Below, piece after piece: positions 46,986 through 56,790 of a stretch of DNA of 60,000 nucleotides. A program made the translations under genes and the position numbers. The DNA lies in NCBI RefSeq assembly GCF_026151205.1, contig NC_087072.1, forward strand, positions 25,511,799-25,571,798, read 5' to 3'. The DNA is from Bolinopsis microptera (lineage: Eukaryota > Ctenophora > Tentaculata > Lobata > Bolinopsidae). The stretch's first letter is position 1. The number at the start of each line of letters is the position of its first letter. The notes beneath the pieces are model-generated. The model saw only the letters and a list, made by a program, of their open reading frames with translations. It made no database searches and was not told the origin of the DNA.

Positions 46986-47695
46986 CACATCCCTCATACA
47001 CTTACAGTCGCGTCTCTAAATAGCCAACAGCAAGAATGAAATTTTACCAAAAGTCAAAACCCATAATTGGGTAGATTGGACGGAGTATCTGGGGTCCCTA
47101 GCGTATCGAGCAGAAAATGCCCGTAAGGCATTCTACTAGTACTACATGGCGATATAACATGCGTGACGATATACAGTGTATGTCGAGATACAGTTTGCAA
47201 ATCGAACTAGACTTCTTATTTTAAAAGCTATAACCATCTGACCATAATAAAACCCCAAACTTATTACGATGTTAACTATACGATGGTTACTAGTAGTGTA
47301 ACTATGGTAACTAGTAGTGTATTATGATTAATATTATGTTTGTCCCCAGAATTTTCTGTTCATTAAATAGTCGTTTCTAGAAAATCTTGGAAATAACTAA
47401 ATTATGGTATTTACAAAAACTAAATGAATACTGTTGAATATGTAAATACGATCATTAATCAGCTCAATAAAGTCGAAGAATTATGCTTTATTTTTTACAT
47501 TTGTCGTTAAAAATGCACAATCCCTGATCTCATCATTATCACCTCTGACCTCCTGCGTCAAAAATCATTAGGGTACAAATGTCAACATAATTAATAATAA
47601 ACATCGTCTGTTTATCAATTCTGTGTAATTACTAGGTATGCATTAATTAAAAGAACCACATTTATTAGATATTCACTGATGCCACGGATTAGTGA
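46986..47695. other. Gap between convergent genes
   Basis: Contains a decayed MITE end (TTTTACCAAAAGTC... near 47041) related to the element at 40091. No gene. Confidence 0.5.
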
Positions 47696-47987
47696 CTAGT
47701 CCTTGCCCACGTTTATGTAAATATCCTCAGTATTCTCAATCTCAGTGTTCTCAATATTCTCTCTAAGTTCAGATATTGTAGAGTAGTTCACATCAACTCT
47801 CTCTGACAGTTCCACTGTCTCTCTCTGTCTCAGTCTGGATGTAGTCACCAGTTCTACTGTAGCGTACGTGTCCTCTTCTCCTTCTTCTCCTTCTTCTCCT
47901 TCTTCTCCTTCTTCTCCTACTTCTCCTACTTCTCCTACTTCTCCTACTTCTCCTACTTCTTCTCCTTCTTTTTTCTTAAACGATACA
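47696..47987 (-). CDS. Ig receptor, terminal cytoplasmic exon with three tyrosine motifs
   Basis: The acceptor CATCTCCAG (minus strand, ending at 47988) opens an exon that joins in phase with the preceding one (AG + T). It encodes KKKEGEEVGE, a Glu/Gly/Val repeat, then EEDTYATVEL, VDVNYSTISEL and EDIYINVGKD before TAG at 47698-47696. VNYSTI fits the ITIM consensus [ILVS]xYxx[ILV]. YATV is close to it, and YINV fits the Grb2-type pYxN consensus. The exon is separated from the rest of the tail by a 3.3-kb intron that carries a LINE. The GAA/GGA triplet repeat inside is a small coding microsatellite. Confidence 0.7.
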
Positions 47988-48146
47988 CTGGAGATGAATA
48001 CTGATATTAACAGTGAAGTTTTTAATAGAATTGGTTATATTATTATTAAGAAACTGTTTACACCATTAAAATATTCAAAACCCCTAAAAGAAATCAAGTC
48101 ATCCTAAAAGTAAAATGGTGATCAGTACAGATCAAGAGAGCTAGAG

Positions 48147-50156
48147 TTAAAATTTGTTTCTCCAAGCAACTTTATCATCGGCTAATATCTTAAGCTTATT
48201 AAGATCATTCAAAGAGTTAAGTTTTAAACCTCTACGGGTCAAATCATTCACAATAATCTTGAACAAATTCTTACGATGCGCACCGACGCGCCCTTTACAG
48301 TTTGTTGTGACAGCAAACTTTAACGCTAATGCAGCGGGGGAGTCATCAGCACTACGCAAGATATGACCTAGGAGCTTCCACCTTGCTTTAGGGACACGAT
48401 CTGATAGCTTTACTGAGTTACATCTTAGGTATAAGTTTGCATTGGATATTGTTCCATGAGGCCAATAAATGTTCAGTAATGATCTAAGGTGTTTTCTATG
48501 GCAAATGTCTAGTTTTTCTAGTGACTTTGCAGTAGGACACCAACTACTGCAATTGTACATGATGATTGATACAATTTGAGCTTCGTATACTGCTATCTTT
48601 CTGGTAACGGAGATATTCTGCTGAGACCAGATCTTGGTGAACTTATAGAAGGCATTGTTCCCAGCAATGCATCGAGCAGCTATATCACTTTCACTACACA
48701 ACAATGACCCAAGAATCTTACTCTTCCGCCAATCTTCATTTCCACGTAACATGGTATCATCACGACCAGGGATTGTTTCCCCAACAGGAGCGAGGAAAAC
48801 ATGGGTAAATTCTGTTTTCTCTGTGTTAATGAACAGGTTAAACTCCTTGAAGACTTCCTTAGCTATTAGTAGGATAGCTTCTAAGGATTCTTTTTCCACG
48901 TTCATGAAGTTACAATCATCTGAATACGCTGACTCCAGTGGCATACCTTCTTTTGAAATAGGGGGATTGGGTATGTGTGGGGGAGACTCTGCTAGTCGAT
49001 GGCGTAGTTCTATAAGAGCTCCAGCTAGGACAAGAGTGAAAAGCTTGCCGGAGAGACTGTCACCTTGGAAGGACCCAAGAAGACTCTCGAATACAGCAGA
49101 TAGTTCTCCTTCCACTCTGACCTTGAGCATGGTGTTGGTTAAAAGGAGTCTTACTAGCCTGAGGTCATCATCTGTGCATCCAGCTTTGACAAGAAGGTCA
49201 AGTATTGTCTGGCGTTTGATTGTGTCAAATGCTCGAGACATATCTATGCCCATCTTGTGATACTGGAAGTGTTTACGCGTGACAACCGATATCAACATCC
49301 GCTCAGCCCACACTAGATCACCACAACTTCTACCATGTTTGTACCCCGCCTGCGTGCTACCAGTGAAAGCATCAACTTTGTCTTCAATTCTCTTCAGTAC
49401 AATCATGGATAATATCTTACGAGCACCATTTGATAGACATAGAGGTCGTAGACTAGTGACAGGACCAGCTGGTTTGCGAGGTTTCGGTAAGGGGGTGATG
49501 ATGGTTTCACCTATAACATCAGGAAATGAATTGGTCTCCAATGCGCTATTGATGATCTCGGCATATTTTGACCAGAATTTTGTACCAGCATTTTTCAACC
49601 ACTCGTTGTAGACTTTATCTGGACCAGTGGCTTTGTTGTTCTTGAGACATTGGGCGGCTTTCTTTACTTCATCACATGTGATGGGTATGTCTAGGCAACG
49701 TCCATCCCCTATAAATGCTTGAAGTGGTTCGTCCTCACACGTGAACTGCTTTTCGTAGTAGTCTCTGATCACTTGAGCTTTACCAGCATCAGTGGCAACA
49801 AAGTTACCTTCTTCATTGTGGACACTGATAGTAGATTTGGGCTTAGTGTCAGCTAGAGTACGCACAGCTTCAAACATCTGCCTTGTGTCATCTGTTGACA
49901 TGATGGTTCGAGCGATGTCATCGGCACGTGTGTCAGCGAGGTTCTTGAGATGCTTACGGATGTCTTTCTGTAACCTGTTGATCCTTGTACGGACTTGAGT
50001 TCTGTCAGCAACTTGGTTGTTACAGTTAAGTGCAGCTTGCAGGGTTTGTCTCTCTTTTACAAGGGCTTCAACAGTAGAGTCACTACTGAAGTTACGGTTT
50101 CTGGAGCGTGGTAGGGTCCCGATTACTTCATCAGCAGTTGTCTTAAGGACATCCAT
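48147..50156 (-). CDS. LINE reverse transcriptase ORF
   Basis: 669 codons. RT motifs in order: NNKATGPDKV, LPKPRKPAGPVTSLRPLCL, DMSRAFDTIKR (first catalytic Asp), QGDSLSGKLF, AYSDDCNFM (the YxDD box with Ser instead of the common Ala) and KILGSLL. The C-terminal part has YNCSSW and the ARWKLLGHILR block found in RTE/CR1/L2-like elements. There is no RNase H domain. Start ATG 50156 overlaps the preceding stop by one base (TGATG). Frame intact to TAA/TAG at 48147. Confidence 0.92.
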   Translation of the reverse strand: MDVLKTTADEVIGTLPRSRNRNFSSDSTVEALVKERQTLQAALNCNNQVADRTQVRTRINRLQKDIRKHLKNLADTRADDIARTIMSTDDTRQMFEAVRTLADTKPKSTISVHNEEGNFVATDAGKAQVIRDYYEKQFTCEDEPLQAFIGDGRCLDIPITCDEVKKAAQCLKNNKATGPDKVYNEWLKNAGTKFWSKYAEIINSALETNSFPDVIGETIITPLPKPRKPAGPVTSLRPLCLSNGARKILSMIVLKRIEDKVDAFTGSTQAGYKHGRSCGDLVWAERMLISVVTRKHFQYHKMGIDMSRAFDTIKRQTILDLLVKAGCTDDDLRLVRLLLTNTMLKVRVEGELSAVFESLLGSFQGDSLSGKLFTLVLAGALIELRHRLAESPPHIPNPPISKEGMPLESAYSDDCNFMNVEKESLEAILLIAKEVFKEFNLFINTEKTEFTHVFLAPVGETIPGRDDTMLRGNEDWRKSKILGSLLCSESDIAARCIAGNNAFYKFTKIWSQQNISVTRKIAVYEAQIVSIIMYNCSSWCPTAKSLEKLDICHRKHLRSLLNIYWPHGTISNANLYLRCNSVKLSDRVPKARWKLLGHILRSADDSPAALALKFAVTTNCKGRVGAHRKNLFKIIVNDLTRRGLKLNSLNDLNKLKILADDKVAWRNKF

Positions 50157-51232
50157 CAGGTAAGTGAGATCATCATTGATGTTACCTGAGAGTTGTTGAC
50201 TTTCTGTTCGACTGAAAGTTGGTATTTGACTTTGGTGGGAAGGTCAGTGGTGAGCAGGGAGTTGTTATATCTCTTAACTACTGAACTTATCTTTTTTGTA
50301 GGAAAGATTTTGTAGTAGGGGGTTAGTTTGATCTTACAAGCAACGAGTCTGTGGTCTGAGTTAGTAGCAAGACCGCCATATGATCTACAATCTTGGAACA
50401 TGAATCTGCTGCGTGTTCTGCACAGAATATAATCTAATTGGGCAAAGACTGGACGAGTAAGTTTGCTACCTTTAGGGCGACCTTTGGCAGAAATACACAT
50501 AGAGAAAGTAGTTCGATGTCTACAAGGATGATAAAAATAGGTATTGGTAGCAAACAGTTTGTTTAAGCACATGAAGTTTAATAAATGTTCACCATTGAAG
50601 TTCCTTGTACCCATTCCAAACTTGCCCATATACTCTGTTACACCATACTGATAGTCCAAAGGAGATACGGTTCCCAACTTACTGTTGAGATCACCACAAA
50701 CAAACAATTCATGAGATGCAGGAACTGAAATAGCATGGGTGAGTTCTCTGTAGAACTTTCTAAGAAGGGCAGGGTTTCCTTCTGCTTTAGGATTAGTCGG
50801 GCCATAACCGTTAACAATTCTGATATTTTTAGGAGGGGATGAGAGATTAGAAGGAATGACGACATTAAGATAGGAAACCCGGTCTGAGGTATACTGATAG
50901 TCTGTGACATAAGGTAGTAATCTAGGACTTATGATGAAACCTAGTCCACCATGTCGTCCTTTATTTTGCTCCATCATGATCAATTTGTAATTGTTTCTGA
51001 GATATCTAGTGGAATGATTTTTGACTTTTGTCTCTTGAACGCACAAGATATCAACACTATATTCAAAAAAATCCGTTCCGAGTTCTTCCTGTTTCTCCGT
51101 CTTAGAGAGCCCTTTTGCATTCAGTGAAGCTAGGCTCAGTAAGGAAGTAGAAGAAAACTTTGAACTCATAACTGTCTCTTTCTGCTTTAACGTCTGCTTC
51201 GTCACACCAGTTTTCGCTGATGCTTGTGTCAC
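50156..51232 (-). CDS. LINE AP-endonuclease ORF
   Basis: 358 codons. Exonuclease-endonuclease-phosphatase motifs appear in order: SLNAKG, CVQETKV (catalytic Glu), VNGYGP, CGDLNSKLG (D-x-N), LDYILCR and NSDHRLVACK (SDH). This enzyme nicks target DNA to prime reverse transcription. The frame ends with TGA at 50158-50156, whose A is the first base of the next ORF's ATG. About 20 codons before the stop the peptide loses family character, while the other frame is already open and plausible (NINDDLTYLM). A one-base indel therefore explains the split best. Confidence 0.9.
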   Translation of the reverse strand: MTQASAKTGVTKQTLKQKETVMSSKFSSTSLLSLASLNAKGLSKTEKQEELGTDFFEYSVDILCVQETKVKNHSTRYLRNNYKLIMMEQNKGRHGGLGFIISPRLLPYVTDYQYTSDRVSYLNVVIPSNLSSPPKNIRIVNGYGPTNPKAEGNPALLRKFYRELTHAISVPASHELFVCGDLNSKLGTVSPLDYQYGVTEYMGKFGMGTRNFNGEHLLNFMCLNKLFATNTYFYHPCRHRTTFSMCISAKGRPKGSKLTRPVFAQLDYILCRTRSRFMFQDCRSYGGLATNSDHRLVACKIKLTPYYKIFPTKKISSVVKRYNNSLLTTDLPTKVKYQLSVEQKVNNSQVTSMMISLT

Positions 51233-51334
51233 GCGTCACCGTGTCATACCACCAATTGGTTATATCCTTGTAATTAAAACAAATATGAACCTGCTATTGG
51301 CATTGAAAAGAAAATAAGTTCCTATCTATATTAC

Positions 51335-51427
51335 CTTGTTACTGAAGAAGATCCAAACTGATTAAAGTTTGTGTAGAGCACCTCCTCCTCAACTGCATCA
51401 GTAGTTTCTTCAGCTCTGCTTTGCTTC
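51335..51427 (-). CDS. Ig receptor, middle cytoplasmic exon
   Basis: The acceptor CCTCCTCAACAG (minus strand) precedes 51427. The 93-base exon ends at 51335 before donor GTAATA. Phases match both neighbours (phase 2 in and out). It encodes KQSRAEETTDAVEEEVLYTN and FNQFGSSSV. YTNF fits the pYxN SH2-binding consensus. An alternative acceptor 19 bases upstream would produce a stop, which supports this border. Confidence 0.65.
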
Positions 51428-51588
51428 CTGTTGAGGAGGGTCTGTTTATTATTTGGTATAGAGAAAAATATATTATCTTTCATTTCCAGTATAATTTACG
51501 CAGAAATACCCCTCATAAATTATTGCATTATTTTGATTTCGTGTGAAATATTGATATCAATTATGAGCACGATAAAAAGTAACCTTAC

Positions 51589-54234
51589 CTATCTCCGATC
51601 TTAGCGTAAAGGGAGTCGTCCTCTTGAAGATCAGTGTTTGCCTTCATGATGTGTGTTCCTCTGGTTTTCTTTCTTCCAGATCTGTCCAGGCACGCGTACG
51701 CACTCTCTTCTTCACCATGAGTAGGAGAAGAAGTTCTCTGAACTTCACCCAAAGTAGCGTAAGATGCATCCCCTTCTGTGTTTAATGTGGTGAGATTAGA
51801 TCCCATCACTTCCATCTGATATCCATCCTGAGTTGTGGAGAAGCTATCTGTACTCGATGGCACTGCATTAGAGACTGCAATACTTTTCTCTCTGCAGTTG
51901 TTACCTGAAGCCTTGAATCTGTTCACTGTAACAGGTCTGTTGATGACAGCGTAAGTGTAGTCCGAGTCCGGTAAGTCACTCTCTGGGACCTGGGTCTGTC
52001 ACATGAAGGGGTCTTGGAGCATCAACTTCAGATCCTGTAGAGGGCTCGGTTCTTGATACTAAAACATCTCGCCTATTCCGTCTTCTCTTCCGGATAACTA
52101 AAATAATCACTAGAAGAATAGCCAGGATGAAGACCAACCCTCCAGCACATGTTCCTACAGGTACAGCGATATTTGCTTGTGGTTCTACACACTCATGAGC
52201 TTGTTTTGCAAATGCTTTACTTGTTTTTCCCACTGGACATTCACTGCATTCGCTTTCATAACCATATTGTCCTTCAGCGCAGTAACTTACATCAGGGAAG
52301 CATTCAGCCTCTTTCTTTGTTTTTGCATAGCTTGTCTTTCCTCCTGGACATTCACTGCATTCGCTTTCATATCCATATTGTCCTTCAGTGCAAGAACTTA
52401 CATCAGGAAAGCATTCAGCTTCTTTCTTTGTTTTTGCATAGCTTGTCTTTCCTCCTGGACATTCACTGCATTCGCTTTCATATCCATATTGTCCTTCAGT
52501 GCAAGAACTTACATCAGGAAAGCATTCAGCCTCCTTCTTTGTTTTTGCGTAGCTTGTCTTTCCTCCTGGACATTCACTGCATTCGCTTTCATATCCATAT
52601 TGTCCTTCAGTGCAAGAACTTACATCAGGAAAGCATCCAGCCTCTTTCTTTGTTTTTGCATAACTTGTCTTTCCTCCTGGACATTCACTGCATTCGCTTT
52701 CATATCCATATTGTCCTTCAGTGCAGTAACTTACATCAGGAAAGCATTCAGCCTCCTTCTTCGTTTTTGCATAGCTTGTCTTTCCTACTGGACATTCACT
52801 GCATTTGTTTTCATATCCATATTGGCCTTCCAGACAATAACTTACATCAAGAAAGCACTCCTGTATTTTCACAGTTTTAGGCCGACTGGTTTGGTTGTCC
52901 GGACACTGCTGACAGCTCACTCCATTATATCCCCAGTATCCCTCTGAACAAGCGCTATCAGGAGAGGAGCACTTTCCAACTCCAGCTCTACTTGTTTGTC
53001 CTGCTGGACACTCCTCACAGTCTTTACCAACTCCACCCTCTCCAGCCTCACACGTATATCCAACTCTAGTGATCTGACGAATATCCAGGTCGTTATCTCC
53101 ATTCTTCAGAGTACAGCTCACCTCATCCTGGTTACTCAGAGTTAGTGTTAATATGACCTGAGGAGGAGTGGAGGAGGCATATCCACTCTCATCTTTTGTT
53201 ACCGCGCCTTTACCTCCACAATCTAGTGCAACTTGTTCTAGTGGCCAGCCTTGTACAACCCACTTAAATGCAGTGTCGTCACTATTTTCTGTGTAGTAAT
53301 CTAAAGGTGGGGTGCTTATGAGCGATACAGAGTGAGTGTACTGTAACGTGTATGTCTTAGTTACACTGTTCATGAAGTTCTTGTTGAGGATTGTGCAGGT
53401 CCAAGTTCCGAGATGATCAGTAGTGACCCTACCTATAGTGACAGCCGATTCTATCCTGTGATCCGCCTCTATAGAGGTGTAGGTATTAGTTGGCAGTATA
53501 ACAGTAGGTTTACCGTCTTTAATCCACTTGACATCAAGATAAGGAGCTCCAGAGCCAGCACAGGTGAGAGTGTAGGGGGAGCCGAGGTTCACAGTTTGTG
53601 TTATAGCTTCTTCTTCGTCACAGAGTCTTGGTGTAGGATCGGAGCAGGCTGATATGTATTTAAACACTGTACATCTTCCGCCATTTTTTATCCTCACTGT
53701 ATCTCGTAGGCGCACCTCGTTATTGATATTCTGAAACCAGTTCCAATTGACCTCTGATTCAAAGTTGTAGTCTAAACTTGTAGCATCACCAGGGTCTCCG
53801 AGATAGATCTTGTAGTAATCAGAGTCCCGGTCTGATATCTGAATATTAGTTGCTTTCCCTGCTATAGTTCTATCTGTATCTCCAACTATCTGATCATATT
53901 GATTCTTCCCATTAATATCGAAATAGGTGTCCGTGCTGTAACGTATCTTGAATATCAGTGATTGGAATGATTCTCCATACCCACGAGTGTAAAACCTCAA
54001 GAAATCATGAATTTGATGGCTTTTTTGTTTATATTCACATGTTGGTGATATTATATCAAAACTGGCAGTGACAATACCAGTGACCTTGCCCTGCTCCACT
54101 GTAATTTCAAAGGAAGTATCTTCTTTGCTGGAATGATCCTCCCAATCAGGGTTATTATATACGAACTCGCATATTGCCTCCTCACAGCTTCTAACAGACA
54201 CAAAGAGTAATGCTAATACAAGGAAAGTCTTCAT
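51589..54234 (-). CDS. Ig-superfamily receptor with Cys-rich repeats, TM and ITIM-like tail (frame break)
   Basis: Start at ATG 54234 (MKTFLVLALLFVSVRS signal peptide; an ATG 11 codons upstream is less likely). Residues about 17-200: unrecognised domain with four Cys. About 200-300: I-set-like Ig domain (TLTCAGSG, VKWIKDG, DHLGTWTC). About 300-390: second Ig-like domain. About 390-685: eight Cys-rich modules (CxEGQYGYxxxCSECPxGKTS), GCC2/GCC3 or ephrin-receptor-like. About 697-713: TM helix followed by RKRRRNRR. The frame stops at 51976. The next frame continues without a gap with SDYTYAVINRP, SYATL, AYACL and LYAKI up to the donor at 51588. Adding AG to the (AG)3 tract at about 51977 would restore one frame. 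SAYACL and SLYAKI match the ITIM consensus. Acts at the cell surface, ligand unknown. Confidence 0.8.
52195..52865 (-). repeat. 111-bp coding repeats of the receptor (37 residues each)
   Basis: Six consecutive modules of 37 residues (C[TAL]EGQYGYESECSECPGGKT plus SYAKTKKEAECFPDVS). The middle four are almost identical at DNA level; the outer two differ (VGKTS, SKAFAKQA). They have spread by in-frame duplication. Confidence 0.9.
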
Positions 54235-55189
54235 AGCATCACCAAACTTACTATCGAAATGTAACACAAGACATAAGGAATATTCGTACTATCTTCGTTA
54301 TTTATTTTTTCTACTTTTCACTATTTAGTTCCGTATTTTACTCCATACTGCTATTACATTGCATCCTGTTGTTGTTACTCAACAGACGTATTGCCCCACT
54401 ACCAACTACGCAGTAAAGTTAATTCACACGAGTACAATCAATACATTCACCGAAATGTTACTGTAAATACCTACATTGAGAGTTGAGACTATATTGTAAT
54501 CGTTAATTGCATGCAGTAATATGCTCAACTTCAGCTGTACTCGATCGAGATCATAAAACCAGATAAACAGGGAAGTAGCTTATCTAGGGACCCCAGACTT
54601 TAGTGGTCATACACAGTACACACTTAGCCCGATCGAAGATATAAGGCAGAGTGATAGGCTGAGCGCTGCCAAGTAAGAAGAAGCAAGGTAGTCTCTTGCA
54701 GGAGTTGTTAGAAAAGTACAAGGAGAAGTTTTTAACTGTCTAGTGTTCGAATATGAATATGAAGTTACCGATTTTTATATCAGTCATAGGTTGTGAAATA
54801 AAAAACTAATTGGGTACGATAACTGTACAGTGTACAAATACGAATAGTACTGTAATCTACTTCGAATAGCATCACCTAAAATCAACATACCCAAAACCTA
54901 TTAAAGGAAGTGTATACTGTGTATTACTAGAAATTAAATTGAGCATTGGGCGAAATTGCTTCTTTTTTTAAATAAAAATGACATTTAGGATGAATGGAAG
55001 TTTTTCGGGATTCGGAAATGAGTTATGTTAGGTACAATGTACATACATCTAAGTTTTCAAACAGCAGGACAGTCGATTTTGATACTACGCCAATGATACC
55101 TGAACCACAGCCTTAAATCTTTAACCAGTAAATTTAGAAACGTTAGTGTAGAAATAATTGAGAATCAACTAGCCCGAACATCAGCTCGT
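54235..55189. other. Intergenic sequence between the two cassette units
   Basis: Lies upstream of the receptor start and upstream of the repeat-expanded Ly6 exon copy. Exons 1 and 2 of a second Ly6 gene were looked for and not found. Confidence 0.5.
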
Positions 55190-56790
55190 GCTCAGAAGAA
55201 CGATGTAACAGCAGAAGAACGATGTAACAGCAGAAGAACGATGTAACAGCAGAAGAACGATGTAACAGCAGAAGAACGATGTAACAGCAGAAGAAGAAAG
55301 AAACAGCAGAAGAACGATGTAACAGTAGAAGAACGATGTAACAGCAGAAGAAGAAAGAAACAGCAGAATAACGATGTAACAGCAGAAGAAGAAAGAAACA
55401 GCAGAAGAAGAAAGAAACAGCAGAAGAACGATGTAACAGAAGAAGAACGATGTAACAGCAGAAGAAGAATGAAACAGCAGAAGAAGAAAGAAACAGCAGA
55501 AGAACGATGCAACAGCAGAAGAAAAATGTAACAGCAGAAGAAGAAAGAAACAGCAGAATAACGATGTAACAGCAGAAGAAGAATGAAACAGCAGAAGAAG
55601 AAAGAAACAGCAGAAGAACGATGTAACAGCAGAAGAACGATGTAACAGCAGAAGAAGAATGAAACAGCAGAAGAAGAAAGAAACAGCAGAAGAACGATGC
55701 AACAGCAGAAGAAGAAAGAAACAGCAGAAGAACGATGCAACAGCAGAAGAACGATGTAACAGCAGAAGAACGATGTAACAGCAGAAGAAGAAAGAAACAG
55801 CAGAAGAACGATGTAACAGCAGAAGAACGATGTAACAGCAGAAGAAGAAAGAAACAGCAGAAGAACGATGTAACAGCAGAAGAAGAATGAAACAGCAGAA
55901 GAAGAAAGAAACAGCAGAAGAACGATGTAACAGCAGAAGAACGATGTAACAGCAGAAGAAGAAAGAAACAGCAGAATAACGATGTAACAGCAGAAGAAGA
56001 ATGAAACAGCAGAAGAAGAAAGAAACAGCAGAAGAAGAAAGAAACAGCAGAAGAACGATGTAACAGCAGAAGAAGAAAGAAACAGCAGAATAACGATGTA
56101 ACAGCAGAAGAAGAATGAAACAGCAGAAGAAGAAAGAAACAGCAGAAGAACGATGTAACAGCAGAAGAACGATGTAACAGCAGAAGAAGAATGAAACAGC
56201 AGAAGAAGAAAGAAACAGCAGAAGAACGATGCAACAGCAGAAGAAGAAAGAAACAGCAGAAGAACGATGCAACAGCAGAAGAAGAAAGAAACAGCAGAAG
56301 AACGATGCAACAGCAGAAGAACGATGTAACAGCAGAAGAACGATGTAACAGCAGAAGAAGAAAGAAACAGCAGAAGAACGATGTAACAGCAGAAGAACGA
56401 TGTAACAGCAGAAGAAGAAAGAAACAGCAGAAGAACGATGTAACAGCAGAAGAAGAATGAAACAGCAGAGAAGAAAGAAACAGCAGAAGAACGATGTAAC
56501 AGCAGAAGAAGAAAGAAACAGCAGAATAACGATGTAACAGCAGAAGAAGAATGAAACAGCAGAAGAAGAAAGAAACAGCAGAAGAACGATGCAACAGCTG
56601 AAGAAGAAAGAAACAGCAGAAGAACGATGTAACAGCAGAAGAAGAAAGAAACAGCAGAAGAACGATGTAACAGCAGAAGAAGAATGAAACAGCAGAGAAG
56701 AAAGAAACAGCAGTGAGCAGAAGAACGATGTAACAGCAGAAGAAGAAAGAAACAGCAGAAGAACGATGTAACAGCAGAAGAAGAATGTAA
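55190..56790 (+). repeat. 19-bp minisatellite grown from Ly6 exon 3, about 84 copies
   Basis: Units AGAAGAACGATGTAACAGC, AGAAGAAGAAAGAAACAGC and AGAAGAAGAATGAAACAGC are intermixed. The left edge (TCGTGCTCAGAAGAACGATG) and right edge (GTAACAGCAGTCCAGGAATG) are the same sequence that is contiguous at 46103-46140 in Ly6 exon 3, encoding SCSEERCNSSPGM. The seed is thus the CN-motif codons. All minus-strand frames are open because the unit lacks stops on that strand; these are not genes. Confidence 0.95.

Larger units (their letters stand above)
48147..51232 (-). mobile_element. LINE (non-LTR retrotransposon) in the last intron of the receptor gene
   Basis: A nearly complete element in the same orientation as the host gene: endonuclease frame first (51232-50156), then reverse transcriptase frame (50156-48147). 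No separate gag-like ORF precedes it, which fits RTE-like or L2-like clades or 5' truncation. Exact ends and target duplication were not determined; both fall inside the intron 51334-47988. The copy is almost intact, so the insertion is young. The matching intron is deleted in the duplicated receptor, so it cannot be used for dating. Confidence 0.9.

Noticed and set aside
48655-49998. Plus-strand open frames within the LINE
   Set aside because: Antisense to a clearly conserved reverse transcriptase.
51585-51588. Stop codon after LYAKIGDR as the true receptor terminus
   Set aside because: A consensus donor GTAAGG begins at this point and two downstream exons join in phase and carry further tyrosine motifs, so splicing is the better reading, though not proven.
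52149-52947. Plus-strand open frames with repeated HCIRFHIHIVLQ-type motifs, and the matching ones at 57968-58799
   Set aside because: Antisense shadows of the receptor's Cys-rich modules; the minus frame has the signal peptide, Ig domains and TM helix.
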